Assembly (NCBI GenBank): GCA_014867205.1
Contig: WGUO01000001.1
Span: forward strand, 124,001 to 188,000
Source of the DNA: Muribaculaceae bacterium
Lineage (GTDB): Bacteria; Bacteroidota; Bacteroidia; Bacteroidales; Muribaculaceae
Direction: 5' to 3'
DNA: 64,000 bases
The notes under the pieces were generated by a model. The model saw only the letters and a list, made by a program, of their open reading frames with translations, ran no database searches and had not been told where the DNA came from. Made by a program: the position numbers and the translations under genes. Shown in pieces: positions 1 through 8,980 of the stretch (position 1 is its first letter; every line of letters starts with the position of its first letter).

Positions 1-1170
1 ATCGAACCATACCTCATTGTGTTCAGGGGTGTCGGCCATGATGCCGTCGACCGATGCGTTCTCACCGAAACTGCATATTGTCTTCAGTGCGCTCGTGGCC
101 CGACCGGTTGTGCAGTCGAAGAGGGGAGCGTTGTACCAGCCTGACAAGGATGTGTTGTAGGCGTTATATTCCATCCACCACCAGAACAATCCGTTGACAC
201 TCTGATATTTTTCAAGTGTATCCACAAGATCCTTTGCGAACTTGTTCTGACCTGCATCAGAGTAGGGATACTCGTTAGTCAGGTCATGATTGGTGCCCGG
301 AACTTCCCACTTGTATGAATAGCCGGTCTCGACTATCATGATATTCTTTTCGGGATAACGGTTCTGCAGCGACGAGAGAGCATTGGTAAGAACCCTCATG
401 CCGCCATGGAAATAGGGATAGTAACTGAGGCCGATGATGTCATAGTCGACATTGAGTTCCTTCATCTTGTCATAGAAGTTTCTAAGCACCATCACCTGTT
501 CGACACGCTCGGTATGGATAACAATCTTCGCGTCGGGGCAGACTTCATTGCAGGCGCGGATGGCATTGCGGAGCAGATGCCCGAGGCGGTCCCAGTTTGC
601 GTCGCTTCCACTCAGGGTCTTCTTCTGGTCGCTTGCCGGAGTCCCCTCCGGCCCCCACAGCATACCGTAACTGATTTCATTGCCCGGCTGGATGAACGAC
701 GGCACGACACCGGCAGCCTTGAGCGACTCAAGAGTCTCGCGGGTGTAGTCATAAATCTTGTCATACAGTTGCTCGTCAGAGAGACCAGCCCAGTCGGCAG
801 GGGTGTATTGCTTTGCGGGGTCTGCCCATGTGTCGGAGTAGTGGAAGTCAAGCATCAGCTTGAAACCGGCGTCAACAATCCGCTTGCAGAGTGGGGTGAT
901 GTATTCCAGCGTCTGACATGCGTTAGGGTCGGCATCCGCGCCATGATATTTCGACGGGTCTACAAAGAGACGCACGCGCATCGCATTCATGCCCTCCTCG
1001 TGAAGCCAGGGCAACAGGTCGGCGATGTCCTTGCCGTCATGGGTCTTGTACTTCGCTCCGTGCTCCTCATATTCCGGAAGAAGCGATATGTCTCCGCCCA
1101 CATATCTGTCGGCAGTGACCGAAAATGAGCCAAGGATTGCCGTGAGCGCAATGGCCAGTGTTCTTTTCAT
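1..1170 (-). CDS. Secreted endo-beta-1,4-galactanase (GH53), C-terminus beyond window
   Basis: Reading from the ATG at 1170 down to base 1 gives 390 residues with no stop, so the 3' end lies outside the window. Residues 1-20 form a signal peptide. The rest is a glycoside hydrolase family 53 barrel, the family of arabinogalactan endo-beta-1,4-galactanases. The acid/base glutamate is expected in QPGNEISYG (Glu165) and the nucleophile in IVETGYSYKW (Glu281). The strand-1 and strand-2 segments (GGDISLLPEYE, MRVRLFVDP) are also typical. It lies downstream of the CotH-like gene on the same strand, 124 bases away, and may be cotranscribed with it. The enzyme would cut galactan side chains of plant pectin in the periplasm or at the cell surface. 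The family call is secure; the exact substrate is inferred. Confidence 0.9.
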   Translation of the reverse strand, partial: MKRTLAIALTAILGSFSVTADRYVGGDISLLPEYEEHGAKYKTHDGKDIADLLPWLHEEGMNAMRVRLFVDPSKYHGADADPNACQTLEYITPLCKRIVDAGFKLMLDFHYSDTWADPAKQYTPADWAGLSDEQLYDKIYDYTRETLESLKAAGVVPSFIQPGNEISYGMLWGPEGTPASDQKKTLSGSDANWDRLGHLLRNAIRACNEVCPDAKIVIHTERVEQVMVLRNFYDKMKELNVDYDIIGLSYYPYFHGGMRVLTNALSSLQNRYPEKNIMIVETGYSYKWEVPGTNHDLTNEYPYSDAGQNKFAKDLVDTLEKYQSVNGLFWWWMEYNAYNTSLSGWYNAPLFDCTTGRATSALKTICSFGENASVDGIMADTPEHNEVWFD

Positions 1171-1294
1171 ATTCTTATGCTTATTATTAATTCTCAAAGG
1201 TTCAAATAATTCAGTTAATTCCTATTCTTCTTTAAAAACTATAACGCATGAGCGAGACAAATAACTCGCCCATGCGTCATGAAATTAGTTTTTG

Positions 1295-2974
1295 TTATCG
1301 GATCACCTTGATAGTGCGGTCAGGATAGTGAAGCAGGTATATTCCTTTGCCGTCAATACACTCGACGCGCTGTCCGGTTATAGTATAGATTACCGGAGTC
1401 ACCTCATCTTCGACGGGGAGAGTGGCGACACCCGACCCGTTGGTGAAGAGCATCGTGCGGTCGTTAACGTTTACAATCATTCGGTAACCGTCGGGAAGAA
1501 CCGGCGCGTTGATGTTTGGGCCGCCCTTCACAAGTTCGAAGGTTTTCTCCAGTTCGGGGGTCATGTCCGCCTCAGGTGCGCCGAGGTCTATTGTGTTCCA
1601 GTCGGAGGTGGCAATCTTGAATGTGCCTGTGAAGTCTATTCCATCGAACAGAAGCTCATACGTTCCGTTTCCGGTATGGGTCATCTCGTGGCTGATGTCC
1701 CAGCTGTTGAAATCTCCGCGCACGTATAGACTCTCGTACTGCTCGAGCTCGGGGGGAATGGCGCCCCACTGCTCGCCGAGCCAGCGCACGCTGCCGCGCA
1801 GGAAGCGCACCATCTGCTCGGCCTTGGCCTTAACGTCATCGTTGCCGTACTGCTCCCAGCGGGCATAGTTGCTGTGGGCTGCCTCGGCTATCTTCTCCGT
1901 ATAGTCGGTCAGATACTTCTCAAGGCCGGCATAGCCGTCGGCGCAGAACTCAGCCCAGACCTCGCGTACCTTCTGCTGGAAGACGGGATACTTGCATATC
2001 TCGCCGATCCAGGTCTGGTGGAACATGGCATCCTGCCAGATGAATTGGCTCTTGTCTCCGCGCTGGTAGGCATTGCCGAAATCCCAGACCGGACCAAAAT
2101 GCCATTTCGCACCTTCACCACGATCCTTGTAAATGTAGCAGGAGCCGTGATAGGACTCGCAGTCGTCAAGAATCTCCTGAACAATGTAGAACCGGGCGGC
2201 AGACTCAAGGTCGATATAGTCGAGCCATTCCGACGAATTCTTGTCATCGGCGTAGATGGCGTCGTTCATGCCGTTCAGCTGCGCCGTGAGGTAATCTTCC
2301 TGCGCTTCGCTCAGTTCCTCAGGACTCTTATATGTGAAATAGATAGGATGTCCGGAATGTTCGGTTACATCAATATGCGGATCTGTGTTGTAGTTGTCAA
2401 TCTCTACAAGCCAGCCCCCATCTACGCCCTCAGTGGCGAGATCATCCTGCTCGGTGATGTTGACACGTGTCTCGTCGATGCGGATTGTCTGGGTCACGAA
2501 ATAGAGTCCCTTGTAATCGCCGTTAAGATAATACTCCACCGGACTGTCCATCGGGGTCCATGCGAGACCCAGCCGGCGGCTGAGCTCGAAACCGGTGATG
2601 TTGCGCATGAATCCCATGTTGTCGTCGGCGTGTGCAAGCAGTGCGAAGTGCTTGTTCTTGTCCATGCCCATGAACTTGGTCTTTTTAGCCAGTTTCAGTT
2701 TGTAGGGCTTCTTGTCGAACCCGCTCCAGGTGTAGTTGCCTCGTGCCTTGATCTCGGTGTCAACGGGAGAGTCGGCTGTACCGATCGATTCGATGTTCGG
2801 ATCGTTGCTCTCAAGCCAGTATGTGGCGTTGATGTAATACTCTTTGGTGGTGATCTCCTGATTGTTCTCTGTGTTGATGTGCAGAACGGGGAGCGTTCCT
2901 GAGTGACTGTCGGCAAAAGTCGTGCCGGTGCAGAGCAGCAGTCCTGACACCAGCAAGATTCCTGAATTTCTCAT
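1295..2974 (-). CDS. Secreted CotH-kinase-family protein with SusE/F-like C-terminal domain
   Basis: 559 residues with a signal peptide (residues 1-21). Residues about 45-370 match the CotH kinase family in order: an early ARGNYTW segment, LLAHADDNMGFMRN, the EYYLNGDYKGLY turn, and the late FGPVWDFGNAY motif with its metal-binding aspartate. Residues about 415-500 (VRGDFNSWDIS, FKIATSDWNTIDLG) resemble the carbohydrate-binding modules of SusE/SusF-type surface proteins. The last 35 residues (YTITGQRV, KGIYLLHYPD) look like a degenerate sorting-domain tail of the kind seen in secreted Bacteroidetes proteins. Its position before the galactanase suggests a role at the cell surface during polysaccharide use. 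What a kinase-like CotH fold modifies here cannot be read from sequence. Confidence 0.75.
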   Translation of the reverse strand: MRNSGILLVSGLLLCTGTTFADSHSGTLPVLHINTENNQEITTKEYYINATYWLESNDPNIESIGTADSPVDTEIKARGNYTWSGFDKKPYKLKLAKKTKFMGMDKNKHFALLAHADDNMGFMRNITGFELSRRLGLAWTPMDSPVEYYLNGDYKGLYFVTQTIRIDETRVNITEQDDLATEGVDGGWLVEIDNYNTDPHIDVTEHSGHPIYFTYKSPEELSEAQEDYLTAQLNGMNDAIYADDKNSSEWLDYIDLESAARFYIVQEILDDCESYHGSCYIYKDRGEGAKWHFGPVWDFGNAYQRGDKSQFIWQDAMFHQTWIGEICKYPVFQQKVREVWAEFCADGYAGLEKYLTDYTEKIAEAAHSNYARWEQYGNDDVKAKAEQMVRFLRGSVRWLGEQWGAIPPELEQYESLYVRGDFNSWDISHEMTHTGNGTYELLFDGIDFTGTFKIATSDWNTIDLGAPEADMTPELEKTFELVKGGPNINAPVLPDGYRMIVNVNDRTMLFTNGSGVATLPVEDEVTPVIYTITGQRVECIDGKGIYLLHYPDRTIKVIR

Positions 2975-3086
2975 GATTTGGGTTATAATGTCGAATTTTG
3001 TAGTATGGGTTGATGATTTATTTTTCCTTTCACATAACGCAATTACTGCATATTATAGTATAACATGGAGGTGCAGCCCTAAAGAA

Positions 3087-3119
3087 GTTGCGCCCGACCT
3101 GAATGGGGTCGGGCGCAAC
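3087..3119 (-). terminator. Rho-independent terminator of the serC-serA operon
   Basis: A perfect 13-bp GC-rich stem (3087-3099 with 3107-3119) has a 7-base loop. On the minus strand it is followed by a T-rich stretch. It sits 20 bases past the serA stop. Confidence 0.85.
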
Positions 3120-3139
3120 ACGTATCATGTCAGGTCGGC

Positions 3140-4057
3140 TTATTTGTTGACCTGATATTTGTTCCAGCCATCCTTAAGGTAAGCGACAGCCTGTTCGGCG
3201 GCAGCGACACCTGCGTTGAAGTTAGCCTCGGCGGTCTGGGCACCCATCTTCTTGGGAGTGAAGAATACGCGGGCAGCGAATTTCTTCTCGAACTCCTCGG
3301 CTGTGTCGGGCTTGATGTCTGAAATATAGCGCAGGTCGGGACGCTCCTCGAGGGCCTTCATCAGGCCAGCCTCGTCGATAACCTCCTTGCGGGCGGTATT
3401 GATAAGAACGCCTCCCTTGGGCATGCGCATCATCAGGTCATAGCCGATGGAGTTGCGTGTCTCGGGGGTTGCCGGGATGTGGAGCGAAACAAAGTCATTG
3501 TTGCTGAAGAGTTCCTCGGGGGTGTGGACAGGCTTGACGCCCTCTCCCTCCATGACAGCATCAGGCACGAACTTGTCGAGGGCCTCCAGGCGCATGCCGA
3601 ATCCCTTGGCGATGCGGGCTACGTTGCGGCCCACCTGGCCGAAGGCGTAGATGCCGAGACTCTTGCCCTTGAGTTCTGTTCCGGACTTGCCGTTATACTG
3701 GTTGCGGCACATCATGACCACCATTCCGAATACAAGTTCGGCGACGGCGTTCGAGTTCTGGCCCGGAGTGTTCATGACGCATATGCCGTGGGCGGTGGCG
3801 GCCTCCAGGTCGATGTTGTCATATCCGGCGCCGGCGCGCACGATGACCTTGAGAGCAGGAGCGGCATCCATCACCTCGGCGTCAATCTTGTCGCTGCGGA
3901 CTATCAGGCCGTTTGCGTTGCGGACTGCCTCAAGCAGGTCGGCGCGTGTGCCGCCCTCTACCACCTCGAGTTCATTGCCGGAGGCGTTGATTACATTCTC
4001 TATGGCCTTTACGGCTGCGGGAGCGAAAGGCTTTTCTGTGAAAACAAGTATCTTCAT
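3140..4057 (-). CDS. serA: D-3-phosphoglycerate dehydrogenase, short ACT-less type
   Basis: Oxidises 3-phosphoglycerate to 3-phosphohydroxypyruvate with NAD+, the first step of serine synthesis. At 305 residues it has only the two Rossmann-like domains and no C-terminal ACT domain, so serine feedback through ACT is not expected. Visible motifs are GAGYDNIDL, the dinucleotide loop GIYAFGQVGRNVA, and NTARKEVIDE with the substrate arginine. At the usual catalytic histidine position (TPHxG in most family members) this protein has Lys269 (TPKKMGAQT). Such Lys-type enzymes are, to my knowledge, known among short PGDHs. It lies 20 bases downstream of serC in the same operon, which supports the assignment over other 2-hydroxyacid dehydrogenases. 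Confidence 0.9.
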   Translation of the reverse strand: MKILVFTEKPFAPAAVKAIENVINASGNELEVVEGGTRADLLEAVRNANGLIVRSDKIDAEVMDAAPALKVIVRAGAGYDNIDLEAATAHGICVMNTPGQNSNAVAELVFGMVVMMCRNQYNGKSGTELKGKSLGIYAFGQVGRNVARIAKGFGMRLEALDKFVPDAVMEGEGVKPVHTPEELFSNNDFVSLHIPATPETRNSIGYDLMMRMPKGGVLINTARKEVIDEAGLMKALEERPDLRYISDIKPDTAEEFEKKFAARVFFTPKKMGAQTAEANFNAGVAAAEQAVAYLKDGWNKYQVNK

Positions 4058-4077
4058 TGCTGTTCAGGTCTTAGAAA

Positions 4078-5154
4078 TCAGTGCATAGCCTCATATTCCT
4101 TCATACACTCTATAAGGGCCTCTACACTCTCCATAGGGAGGGCATTGTAGAGAGAGGCGCGGAAACCGCCGACATCGCGGTGGCCCTTGATGCCGACCAT
4201 GCCCTTGGATGTGGCGAAGTCGAAGAAGTCCTTCTCAAGGTCCTTGTACTCGGGTTTCATCACGAAGCAGACGTTCATGATCGAGCGGTCCTCCTTGTTG
4301 GGGATGGTGGCCACGAACATCTTGCTGTTGTCGATGGCGTCGTAAAGTTTCTCGGCCTTGGCGATGTCCATCTTCTCGATTTCCTTGAGTCCGCCGAGGC
4401 TCTTGTAATACTTGAGGGTCTGGAGGGCGGCGTAGATGGGGAGCACCGGAGGTGTGTTGAACATCGAGCCCTTGTCGACGTGTGTCTGATATTTGAGCAT
4501 GGTGGGGATCACACGGTCAACATGACCGAGGGCTGCATCTCTGACGATACAGATGGTGACGCCCGAGGGGGCGAGGTTCTTCTGTGCGCCGGCGTAGATG
4601 AGGTCATACTTCGACACGTCTACCGGACGCGAGAAGATATCAGAGCTCATGTCGCAGATCATACGGCAGGGAACGTCGGGATCGCGACGGATCTCAGTGC
4701 CGTAGATAGTATTGTTCGATGTGTAGTGGAAGTAGTCGACATCTGCGGGCACCTTGCTCTCGAAGTCCTTGGGAATATAATTGTAGTTCTTGTCCTTTGA
4801 CGAAGCGACAACGTCAACCTCTCCGAAGAGTTTTGCCTCCTTGATGGCCTTCGAGGCCCAGACGCCGGTGTCGAGATAAGCAGCCTTGGTGTTGAGGAAG
4901 TTCATGGCCGACATTGCGAACTGCAGCGAGGCACCGCCGCCGAGGAAGAGCACAGAATAGCCCTCGGGAATCTCGAGGAGTTCCTTGACGAGAGCCACGG
5001 CCTCATCGACTACGGCCTGGAACTGTTTGCTGCGATGTGAGATCTCGAGAATCGAGAGACCCATGTCGGCAAAGTTGATCACCGCCTCGGCAGTGTTCTT
5101 GATAGTGTACTCACTCAGAATGCAGGGGCCTGCATAGAAATTGTGTTTCTTCAT
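4078..5154 (-). CDS. serC: Phosphoserine aminotransferase
   Basis: Transfers an amino group from glutamate to 3-phosphohydroxypyruvate, the second step of serine synthesis; the enzyme can also act in the PLP pathway. At 358 residues it has the normal family length. The PLP lysine is Lys192 in YAGAQKNLAPSG, the phosphate-binding loop is GGGAS (residues 72-76), and the C-terminal GHRDVGGFRASLYNA is the family signature. It starts at the ATG at 5154 and is followed 20 bases later by serA. A promoter matching the Bacteroidetes consensus lies 75 bases upstream. Confidence 0.97.
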   Translation of the reverse strand: MKKHNFYAGPCILSEYTIKNTAEAVINFADMGLSILEISHRSKQFQAVVDEAVALVKELLEIPEGYSVLFLGGGASLQFAMSAMNFLNTKAAYLDTGVWASKAIKEAKLFGEVDVVASSKDKNYNYIPKDFESKVPADVDYFHYTSNNTIYGTEIRRDPDVPCRMICDMSSDIFSRPVDVSKYDLIYAGAQKNLAPSGVTICIVRDAALGHVDRVIPTMLKYQTHVDKGSMFNTPPVLPIYAALQTLKYYKSLGGLKEIEKMDIAKAEKLYDAIDNSKMFVATIPNKEDRSIMNVCFVMKPEYKDLEKDFFDFATSKGMVGIKGHRDVGGFRASLYNALPMESVEALIECMKEYEAMH

Positions 5155-5228
5155 GATTATGATATAGATTTAGACGACCGCGGGCAGAACGTGCCTGACT
5201 CCGCGACGCGTGTTGTTGTTGTCTTGCG

Positions 5229-5258
5229 CAAAGGTAACTGAAATTAAGAAATCTGCAA
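5229..5258 (-). promoter_or_regulatory. Bacteroidetes-type promoter for serC-serA
   Basis: On the minus strand there is a -33 TTG (5256-5258), a 19-base spacer, and a -7 TACCTTTG (5229-5236) that fits TAnnTTTG. Confidence 0.6.
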
Positions 5259-5270
5259 AATTTTTCAGTC

Positions 5271-5304
5271 AAAAAAAGCAACCCGGACCGCGGCCCGGGT
5301 TGCT
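5271..5304 (-). terminator. Rho-independent terminator of the MFS transporter gene
   Basis: A perfect 10-bp stem (5277-5286 with 5295-5304) with an 8-base loop is followed on the minus strand by seven T residues. It lies 44 bases past the transporter stop and directly before the serC promoter. Confidence 0.85.
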
Positions 5305-5347
5305 ATGAGGTATTCCTGCGCCCTGTTGGCGCCGAAATCTGATTCTA

Positions 5348-6976
5348 TCAGAGATTCTCGCTGACGACAGGAGTCTCTACAGGCTCTGCCTTGCCTTTGC
5401 CCTCCTTGATGAAGAAGACACAGACGGCACCTATTACAAGTGACACTCCGGCCACAGCCATCATCAGGTATTCGGGAGCCAGTTCGCCCGGAACACTGAG
5501 CATGGTGAGGATCCATCCGCCCACAAGAGCGGCGACAATCTGGGGCACGCAGATCGTGCAGTTGAACAGGCCGAGGTAGGCACCGATGTTGCCTCCATGG
5601 AGTGAGTTGGTCAGGATGGTGAAGGGCCATGCCAGCATTGCCGCCCATGCGCAGCCGATAAGGGCGAACGCTACAAACAGCAGATAGGGATTGGTGATGA
5701 ACGCCGTCATGATGAAGCCTGCGGCGCCGAGCAGCAGACTGAGCGTGTAGGAGAACTTACGGCTGCGGAACCGGGGGAGCATGACAGCCCAGAGCACTGA
5801 GCCCAGAGCCTGGATGGCATAAAGGACGCCGACCCAGTTGCCGGCTTCATTATACTGTGTTGATGTGGCGTCAAGAACAGTGCGGCTGATGTAGGAGCAC
5901 TTGGTGGCGTCTGCAATCTCGGCTGAGCCAGTGGCGCTGATATCGAGCGTGCCGTCGGCGCGTGTCTCCACAATATCGGCTGTGGTCAGTTTGAACTGAC
6001 CCTGATGTGTGGCCAGGAAGTCACTCTCCTGCTTGCCGTGGTTGATGATGATGACACTGTCATTGGCGATAAGATACTTGCCGGTATAGTCGGTGCCCTC
6101 ATATGTAATGCCTGGATAATCGACGGTTGTAGGAGTCTGGAAGGCGTTGTGGGCAACAGTGTTGGTGGCATATGTCCAGAGGAACAGGAATGCGAACCAG
6201 CAGAAGAACTGCACCACGCCAACGGTCCAGAATGTGGAAGGTGCGTTCTTAAGGAGGCTGATGACGTTGGTCTTCTCATTCTTCTCGACCTTGACACTCT
6301 CGTCGACGCCATTGTATTCATTATAGAGTTTGGGAGGCCACTCCTTGATCTTTACAAGCGAGTATATGACGCACAGCAACAGGATGGCCGCACCGATATA
6401 GAAAGACCATATTACGGTGTCGGGAACGACTCCAGAGGGCGCGGTGTTCCTGATGCCAAGCCACATGAAGAGAATCGGGAAAATGTATCCGACCACCGAG
6501 CCGGCGTTGCATAGGAACGACTGGATCGAGTAGGCGAGACCTTTCTGCTTCTCGTTGACCATATCGCCGACAAGCATCTTGAATGGCTGCATGGCCATGT
6601 TGATCGACGTGTCAAGCATCATGAGGGCCACAAGTCCGAAGAGTATCGCACTCGAGACTGTGAAATGGAAACTGCCGGCGTTGGGTAGCAGACACATCAC
6701 GACCACGGCTATAAGAGCGCCGACAATAAGATAGGGGAGACGCCGGCCGAAACGGTTCCACGTCTTGTCACTCATCATGCCGACAATTGGCTGGACTATA
6801 AGGCCCATCAGCGGGGGGAGAATCCAGAAGTAACTCAGATCGTGCGGGTCGGCACCGATTGTTGTGAAGATACGCGACACATTCGCGCTCTGAAGCGCGT
6901 AGGCAATCTGGACTCCGAAGAACCCGAATGACAGGTTCCATAGTTTCCAGAAACTTAAATCAGGTTTAGTTTTCAT
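5348..6976 (-). CDS. MFS sugar transporter (SLC45/GPH-like)
   Basis: 542 residues with about 12 hydrophobic helices. It opens with PDLSFWKLWNLSFGFFGVQ and carries the cytoplasmic loop DKTWNRFGRRLPYL, both typical of the SLC45/sucrose-maltose branch of the major facilitator superfamily in Bacteroidetes. It probably moves a disaccharide across the inner membrane by cation symport. A hydrophilic segment of about 110 residues (roughly 270-380) interrupts the helices near TM7 and looks like an extra periplasmic domain. Most MFS proteins of this group are nearer 430-460 residues. The gene stands alone between its own terminator and nfo. The specific sugar is unknown. Confidence 0.85.
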   Translation of the reverse strand: MKTKPDLSFWKLWNLSFGFFGVQIAYALQSANVSRIFTTIGADPHDLSYFWILPPLMGLIVQPIVGMMSDKTWNRFGRRLPYLIVGALIAVVVMCLLPNAGSFHFTVSSAILFGLVALMMLDTSINMAMQPFKMLVGDMVNEKQKGLAYSIQSFLCNAGSVVGYIFPILFMWLGIRNTAPSGVVPDTVIWSFYIGAAILLLCVIYSLVKIKEWPPKLYNEYNGVDESVKVEKNEKTNVISLLKNAPSTFWTVGVVQFFCWFAFLFLWTYATNTVAHNAFQTPTTVDYPGITYEGTDYTGKYLIANDSVIIINHGKQESDFLATHQGQFKLTTADIVETRADGTLDISATGSAEIADATKCSYISRTVLDATSTQYNEAGNWVGVLYAIQALGSVLWAVMLPRFRSRKFSYTLSLLLGAAGFIMTAFITNPYLLFVAFALIGCAWAAMLAWPFTILTNSLHGGNIGAYLGLFNCTICVPQIVAALVGGWILTMLSVPGELAPEYLMMAVAGVSLVIGAVCVFFIKEGKGKAEPVETPVVSENL

Positions 6977-7042
6977 GCGTATTGTTTTAATTTTATTGTT
7001 AAGTTCAGTCTTGTTGGGTTATACTGATTTTCATGTCATCGC

Positions 7043-7900
7043 TCACTCAGCGTCACATCCTATCCTTGAATAGAGCCATGCGATCTCCTCGGGCCAGAGG
7101 AGGGGGTCAGGGGTCTCCAGAATAAGCGGTATGTTGTCGAAACGCGGGTCATTGACCAGACGGGTGAAGAACTCAGGGCCGAGCGAGCCTTTGCCGATTA
7201 ACTCATGGCGGTCAATTCGCGAGCCAAGTGTACGCTTGTTGTCGTTAAGATGCATGGCACGCAGGTACCCGAATCCGACAATGTCGTCAAACTCGTCCCA
7301 GACTGCCCGGTATCCCTCCTCGCTGGCGAGGTCATAGCCTGCAGAGTGCGTGTGGCATGTGTCGACACATACGCCTACTCGCGACTTGTCCTCGACCTTG
7401 TCTATTATATGGGCAAGATGTTCGAAACGGTAGCCGAGGTTTGTGCCCTGGCCGGCGGTCGACTCTAAGACGGCCGTCACACCTGAGGTCTGATCGAGCG
7501 AGATGTTGATGCTCTCTGCTATGAGGTCAAGACAGCGGTCAACCTCGATCTGGCCAAGATGACTGCCGGGATGAAAATTGAGCATTGTAAGCCCCAGGGT
7601 CTCGCAGCGCTGCATCTCCTCAAGAAAGGACTTGCGCGACTTGGCAAGTTTCTCCTCGTCGGGGCTTCCGAGATTGATGAGAAAGTTGTCATGGGGCAGA
7701 ATTACCGACGGCATGTAGCCGTTGGTCTCACAGTTGGCACGGAATTCCTCGGCTCTCTTCTCGGATATCGGTTTTGAACTCCACCTGTTGCTGAATCCGG
7801 TGAACAGGGCAAATGCCTTTGCCCCGATGGAGGCTGCCTCAAGGGGTGCGTTCTGAACCCCGCCCTGGGCACTGACGTGCGCTCCTATATATTTTGTCAT
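7043..7900 (-). CDS. nfo: Deoxyribonuclease IV (AP endonuclease)
   Basis: Cuts 5' of abasic sites in base excision repair. At 285 residues it matches the family length. The zinc-binding motifs of the TIM barrel are all present: LPHDNFLINLGSP, LNFHPGSHLG, AVLESTAGQG, VCVDTCHTHSAGYD, AMHLNDNKRTLGSRIDRH and LILETPDP. I chose the ATG at 7900 (MTKYIGAHVS) because the family begins there; the reading frame extends upstream to a GTG at 7927 but adds only nine unrelated residues. Confidence 0.95.
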   Translation of the reverse strand: MTKYIGAHVSAQGGVQNAPLEAASIGAKAFALFTGFSNRWSSKPISEKRAEEFRANCETNGYMPSVILPHDNFLINLGSPDEEKLAKSRKSFLEEMQRCETLGLTMLNFHPGSHLGQIEVDRCLDLIAESINISLDQTSGVTAVLESTAGQGTNLGYRFEHLAHIIDKVEDKSRVGVCVDTCHTHSAGYDLASEEGYRAVWDEFDDIVGFGYLRAMHLNDNKRTLGSRIDRHELIGKGSLGPEFFTRLVNDPRFDNIPLILETPDPLLWPEEIAWLYSRIGCDAE

Positions 7901-8091
7901 ATCATTGTAATAATTTCCGGTTTGCACAACCCGAACTGTCGCATAAATAACCGGCTTTTACGCTACATTAAAAATCTTCGGGCCAAAATATCTCCAAAAT
8001 TAATGAATTTAATTTGAATTATTAAGTGATTTGATAAAAAATCGCTAAAAAAGTGTTAACTTCGTAAGGTCTTATCCGCTACCAACACATT

Positions 8092-8874
8092 ATGGAACTG
8101 TCTAAATCCAAATTTTCAACATACTCATCGCTGGCATCAGCCAAGATGCGCCGCAAGCATGGGCTCTTCGCTGTCGAGGGCGAGAAATCTGTTGAGGACA
8201 CCATTGATGCATTCTCAATAGAGGCCTTGATCTGTGAGTCAGGACATGTGCCGCCATATGCGACCGGAAGACCGGTCTATGAGGTATCTGCCGACACAAT
8301 GCGACGCCTCTCGTCTCTGTCAACGCCTCCAAGGGTCATGGCCATCTATCGGTTGCCTGAACCGACGGATCCTGACAACTTACCCATCGAGAAACGGCTC
8401 TACATGGTGCTTGACGGAGTGCAGGACCCGGGTAATCTCGGAACAATCGTCAGGACCTGTCATTGGTTCGGCATCTACACAATCTTTGCCTCGATGAATA
8501 CTGTTGACATTTTCAATCCGAAATGCGTGCAGTCTACCATGGGCTCGATAGCAAGGGTGCGTGTGGTCTACTGCGATCTGGAATGTCTCTTCAAGAATAA
8601 TCCGGCGATGCCTGTCTACGGCACATTGCTCGAAGGTAAGGATATATATCGTGCGGAACTTGGTGACAAGGGATTCATCGTGATGGGGAACGAGGGAAAT
8701 GGCATCTCTCCCGAACTCCGCAAATCAATCACCAATCCGCTTTTCATCCCCCCAGCGAATGCCGACCATGGCGAGTCGCTGAATGTCGCCATCGCAGCCG
8801 CAGTGACCCTCTCGCAATTTGCCGCAAGGAGGGGACAGGTGTTAGGTTTTAGATGTTTAAGACTTAGATTTTAG
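8092..8874 (+). CDS. TrmH/SpoU-family RNA 2'-O-methyltransferase
   Basis: 260 residues of the knotted SAM-dependent methyltransferase family that modifies rRNA or tRNA ribose. The three family motifs are clear: LDGVQDPGNLGTIVRTC, FIVMGNEGNGIS, and NADHGESLNVAIAAAV. The N-terminal 90 residues (FAVEGEKSVED) form the usual L30e-like RNA-binding domain. The final residues (VLGFRCLRLRF) come from a TTAGG-rich repetitive stretch rather than from the conserved domain, so the natural end may have been extended. It is transcribed divergently from nfo. The exact RNA target is unknown. Confidence 0.9.
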   Translation: MELSKSKFSTYSSLASAKMRRKHGLFAVEGEKSVEDTIDAFSIEALICESGHVPPYATGRPVYEVSADTMRRLSSLSTPPRVMAIYRLPEPTDPDNLPIEKRLYMVLDGVQDPGNLGTIVRTCHWFGIYTIFASMNTVDIFNPKCVQSTMGSIARVRVVYCDLECLFKNNPAMPVYGTLLEGKDIYRAELGDKGFIVMGNEGNGISPELRKSITNPLFIPPANADHGESLNVAIAAAVTLSQFAARRGQVLGFRCLRLRF

Positions 8875-8891
8875 GCGTTAAGGTAAAAAAT

Positions 8892-8929
8892 AAATGTCGC
8901 TAAAGAGGAATCTCTCTTTAGCGACATTT
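8892..8929. terminator. Bidirectional terminator between trmH-like gene and yraN
   Basis: A perfect 16-bp stem (8892-8907 with 8914-8929), 6-base loop, with A/T runs on both sides. It serves the convergent genes ending at 8874 (+) and 8981 (-). Confidence 0.85.
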
Positions 8930-8980
8930 TCATTAAAATCTATCGGATATTTAGACCATATACCTAACACCTAACCTCCC

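Noticed and set aside
1874..2902. Long plus-strand frame of 342 codons
   Set aside because: It lies wholly antisense to the CotH-like gene, whose domains and signal peptide are clear. High GC creates such shadows.
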